From: PALSA-612 sp964595575
GTDB lineage: Bacteria > Actinomycetota > Thermoleophilia > Gaiellales > Gaiellaceae
DNA: 64,000 bases
Assembly (NCBI GenBank): GCA_964595575.1
Contig: CAZQRA010000012.1
Location: 3,067 to 67,066, forward strand
Direction of reading: 5' to 3'
Made by a program: the position numbers and the translations under genes. Of this stretch, positions 62,241 through 64,000 are shown piece after piece. The notes beneath the pieces are model-generated. The model worked only from the letters and a program-made list of their open reading frames with translations. It had not been told where the DNA came from and made no database searches. Numbering within the stretch: the stretch's first letter is position 1; every line of letters starts with the position of its first letter.

Positions 62241-63395
62241 GTGAAAGGACGCAGGATCACCATCTTCGATACCACTCTTCGCGACGGCGAGCAGTCGCCG
62301 GGCATCGCTCTGTCGCCGGACGAGAAGGTCGAGATCGCGCTCGCCCTGGAGCGGCTGGGCGTGGACGTCATCGAGGCAGGATTTGCCATCTCCTCCCCCG
62401 GGGACTTCGAGGGAGTGCGGGCGGTGGCGAGGGCCGTCTCCCGGCCCACCGTGGCCTCGCTCGCCCGTACCCGACGGGAGGACATCGACGCCGCGGTGGA
62501 GGCGCTGGCGGGAGCCCGGGGTCGCACCCGCTTGCACACGTTCATCGCCACCAGCCCCATCCACATGGAGCGCAAGCTGGGCCTGGAGCCGGCGGAGGTG
62601 CTCGAGCAGACCCGCTTTGCCGTCTCCTACGGGCTGCCCCACGTCGACGAGGTGGAGTTCTCCTGCGAGGACGCGACCCGTTCCGACCCCGCCTTCGTGG
62701 CCGAGGTCTGCCGGACGGCGATCGAGGCGGGGGCTACCACCATCAACCTCCCCGACACGGTGGGCTACTGCCTCCCCGAGGAGCACGCCGCCTTCCTCCG
62801 CCGGGTGCAAGAGCTGTGCCCCGAGCTCCGCCGGGTGACCCTCTCGGTCCACTGTCACAACGACCTGGGGCTGGCAGTCGCCAACTCGTTGAGCGGGATC
62901 CAGGCGGGAGCGACCCAGGTCGAGTGCACCATCAACGGCATCGGCGAGCGGGCAGGGAATGCGGCTCTGGAGGAGGTCGTCATGGCCCTGCGCGTGCGCA
63001 AGGACGTGCTCGGCTGCGAGACCGGTATCAACGTGGGCGAGATCGGCCGCATCTCTCAGCTCGTGTCCCAGCTCACGGGCTACGTCGTCCAGCGCAACAA
63101 GGCCATTGTGGGCGCCAACGCCTTCGCCCACGAGGCCGGGATCCACCAGGACGGGATGCTGAAGGACGCGGCCACCTACCAGATCATGGACCCCCACGAG
63201 CTCGGTCTCACCATGACCCTGCCTCTGGGCAAGCACTCCGGAAGGCACGCCTTCGCCAAGGCCTGCGCCGACGCCGGCATCCAGCTCGAGGGCGAGGAGC
63301 TCGACCGGGCCTTTCGACGCTTCAAGGAGCTGGCCGACACCCGCAAGGCGGTAACCCTGTTCGACGTGTTCGAGGAGGAGGTGGCAGGACGGTGA
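62241..63395 (+). CDS. leuA: 2-isopropylmalate synthase, short form lacking the regulatory domain
   Basis: This 384-aa protein has the LeuA catalytic barrel: IFDTTLRDGEQSPGIALSP, EAGFAISSPGDFEGVRA, VHCHNDLGLAVANSL with the metal His pair, INGIGERAGNAALEEVVMAL and NAFAHEAGIHQDGMLKD. LeuA enzymes normally have about 510 aa with a C-terminal leucine-binding domain; here the chain ends soon after GKHSGRHAFAKA. Leucine control must then act through the leader peptide, or the product may be homocitrate/citramalate synthase-like. GAGGAGG precedes GTG 62241. Confidence 0.87.
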   Translation: MKGRRITIFDTTLRDGEQSPGIALSPDEKVEIALALERLGVDVIEAGFAISSPGDFEGVRAVARAVSRPTVASLARTRREDIDAAVEALAGARGRTRLHTFIATSPIHMERKLGLEPAEVLEQTRFAVSYGLPHVDEVEFSCEDATRSDPAFVAEVCRTAIEAGATTINLPDTVGYCLPEEHAAFLRRVQELCPELRRVTLSVHCHNDLGLAVANSLSGIQAGATQVECTINGIGERAGNAALEEVVMALRVRKDVLGCETGINVGEIGRISQLVSQLTGYVVQRNKAIVGANAFAHEAGIHQDGMLKDAATYQIMDPHELGLTMTLPLGKHSGRHAFAKACADAGIQLEGEELDRAFRRFKELADTRKAVTLFDVFEEEVAGR

Positions 63396-64000
63396 GGACG
63401 TACACGGTGGCCTGCCTGTCCGGGGACGGAGTAGGGCCCGAGCTCATGGCCGAGGCCACGAGGGCGCTGCGCGAGGTGTCCCGCATGCACGGCTTCCGGG
63501 TGGAGGAGGTGCACGTCCCCTTCGGCACCGAGGCGCTCACCCGCTCCGGCCATCCCTTGCCTCTGACCACGCGGGCCGCCTATCTCGGGGCAGAGGCGAT
63601 CCTGGTCGCCTCCGCCGGGGAGCCGGCGCTGAGCGGGGTCGAGGCCGAGCTCGACCTGCGAGCCCGCGCTACCCAGGTAGCGTTCGCGGATGGGAGCCTC
63701 CTCCTCGTCACCCCCCTCTCGCCCCAGGACGAGGAGTGGACGGTGCGCCGGGCCTTCGCCATGGCCAGGGAGCGGCGGGGTCGGCTGCAGACGATCGACC
63801 AGGACGGAGCCTGGGCAGAGCTGGTAGACGAGGTCGCGGCCGACTTCGAGGGGGTGGCCGTCGACCACCTGTCGGTGGCCGAGGGCCTCCCTACGCTGGC
63901 CTTCCAACCTGAGCGCCTGGACGTGGTGGTGGCCGGCGCCCTGTTCGCCGACGCGCTCGAGGAGATCGTCTCCTTGCTCGACCGAGAGGGGCGGGTGGTG
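63392..64000 (+). CDS. Divergent isopropylmalate/isocitrate dehydrogenase-like protein (partial at window end)
   Basis: The GTG overlaps the leuA stop by 4 nt (GTGA), and the frame is open to the window end (203 codons). LSGDGVGPELMAEATRALRE is the N-terminal LeuB/Icd motif, and AFAMARERRGRLQTIDQDG and RLDVVVAGALFADALEEIVS match the later core. The stretch between them that should carry the substrate-binding Arg residues and the catalytic Tyr is missing (about 60-80 residues), and the catalytic Lys site (KANVL) reads QDGAW. It is probably not a normal LeuB. Confidence 0.65.
   Translation, partial: MRTYTVACLSGDGVGPELMAEATRALREVSRMHGFRVEEVHVPFGTEALTRSGHPLPLTTRAAYLGAEAILVASAGEPALSGVEAELDLRARATQVAFADGSLLLVTPLSPQDEEWTVRRAFAMARERRGRLQTIDQDGAWAELVDEVAADFEGVAVDHLSVAEGLPTLAFQPERLDVVVAGALFADALEEIVSLLDREGRVV

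Overview
The window is high-GC DNA (by eye close to 70 % G+C) with many GTG starts, long overlapping operons and dense coding on both strands. Gene content (P-II/Amt, glutamate synthase, ANTAR regulator, caa3-type oxidase, MntR/DtxR repressor, IclR/Liv catabolic operon) and repeated -10-like hexamers lying 6-7 nt before start codons (leaderless mRNAs) point to an aerobic actinobacterium, possibly of the Thermoleophilia group; the class assignment is inference. One 100-N scaffold gap (23577-23676) shows that this is a draft or metagenomic assembly. No CRISPR array, rRNA, IS element or phage gene is visible; one tRNA-Arg is present.

Layout. 44-3776: PhzF-like isomerase, an MntR-type repressor, and a divergent multicopper oxidase/ZIP transporter pair. 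3823-10018: a frameshifted SixA phosphatase, an ABC-2 exporter, an aminotransferase, two SDRs, a CDP-alcohol phosphatidyltransferase and a pterin dehydratase. 10083-10268: tRNA-Arg plus a duplicated 5' half. 10290-20535 (minus): one long catabolic operon (cyclase, cupin, SDR, hydroxyacyl-CoA dehydrogenase, complete Liv-type ABC importer, two PhlG-like C-C hydrolases, a LeuA-like metallolyase) facing a divergent IclR regulator. 22460-33219: a serine-cycle C1 assimilation cluster (hydroxypyruvate reductase, SHMT, LysR regulator, phosphoribulokinase, family III CoA-transferase, serine-glyoxylate aminotransferase, malyl-CoA lyase, PEP carboxylase). 33336-36091: a damaged B-family heme-copper oxidoreductase locus that lacks the cross-linked active-site Tyr and so looks like an NO reductase. 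36093-41384: flippase-like protein, caa3 oxidase, heme O synthase and a 38-aa membrane peptide. 41397-43408: methanethiol-oxidase-like (SBP56) protein with a membrane partner. 43534-48880: tkt-tal-pgi-gnd operon. 49111-53380: U32-like protein, ANTAR response regulator, GAF histidine kinase, small membrane proteins. 53624-61733: nitrogen assimilation (glnA, glnK, amt, gltB). 62047 to the end: a leucine-rich leader peptide, a short LeuA and a degenerate LeuB-like protein.

How it fits together. The most interesting unit is the serine cycle. Mcl, Ppc, SgaA, GlyA and HprA are all here, but malate thiokinase is not; a CaiB/BaiF CoA-transferase occupies the first position of the sga-mcl-ppc operon and could make malyl-CoA instead. 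A phosphoribulokinase without RuBisCO sits tail to tail with a LysR gene, recalling the Methylobacterium case in which PRK makes the RuBP signal for QscR. An SBP56/methanethiol oxidase about 9 kb downstream could supply formaldehyde. A second theme is RNA-level control: intrinsic-terminator-like hairpins lie in the 5' leaders of both glnA and glnK-amt near an ANTAR-type (RNA-binding antiterminator) two-component system, and a Leu-rich leader peptide precedes leuA, whose product lacks the usual leucine-sensing domain.
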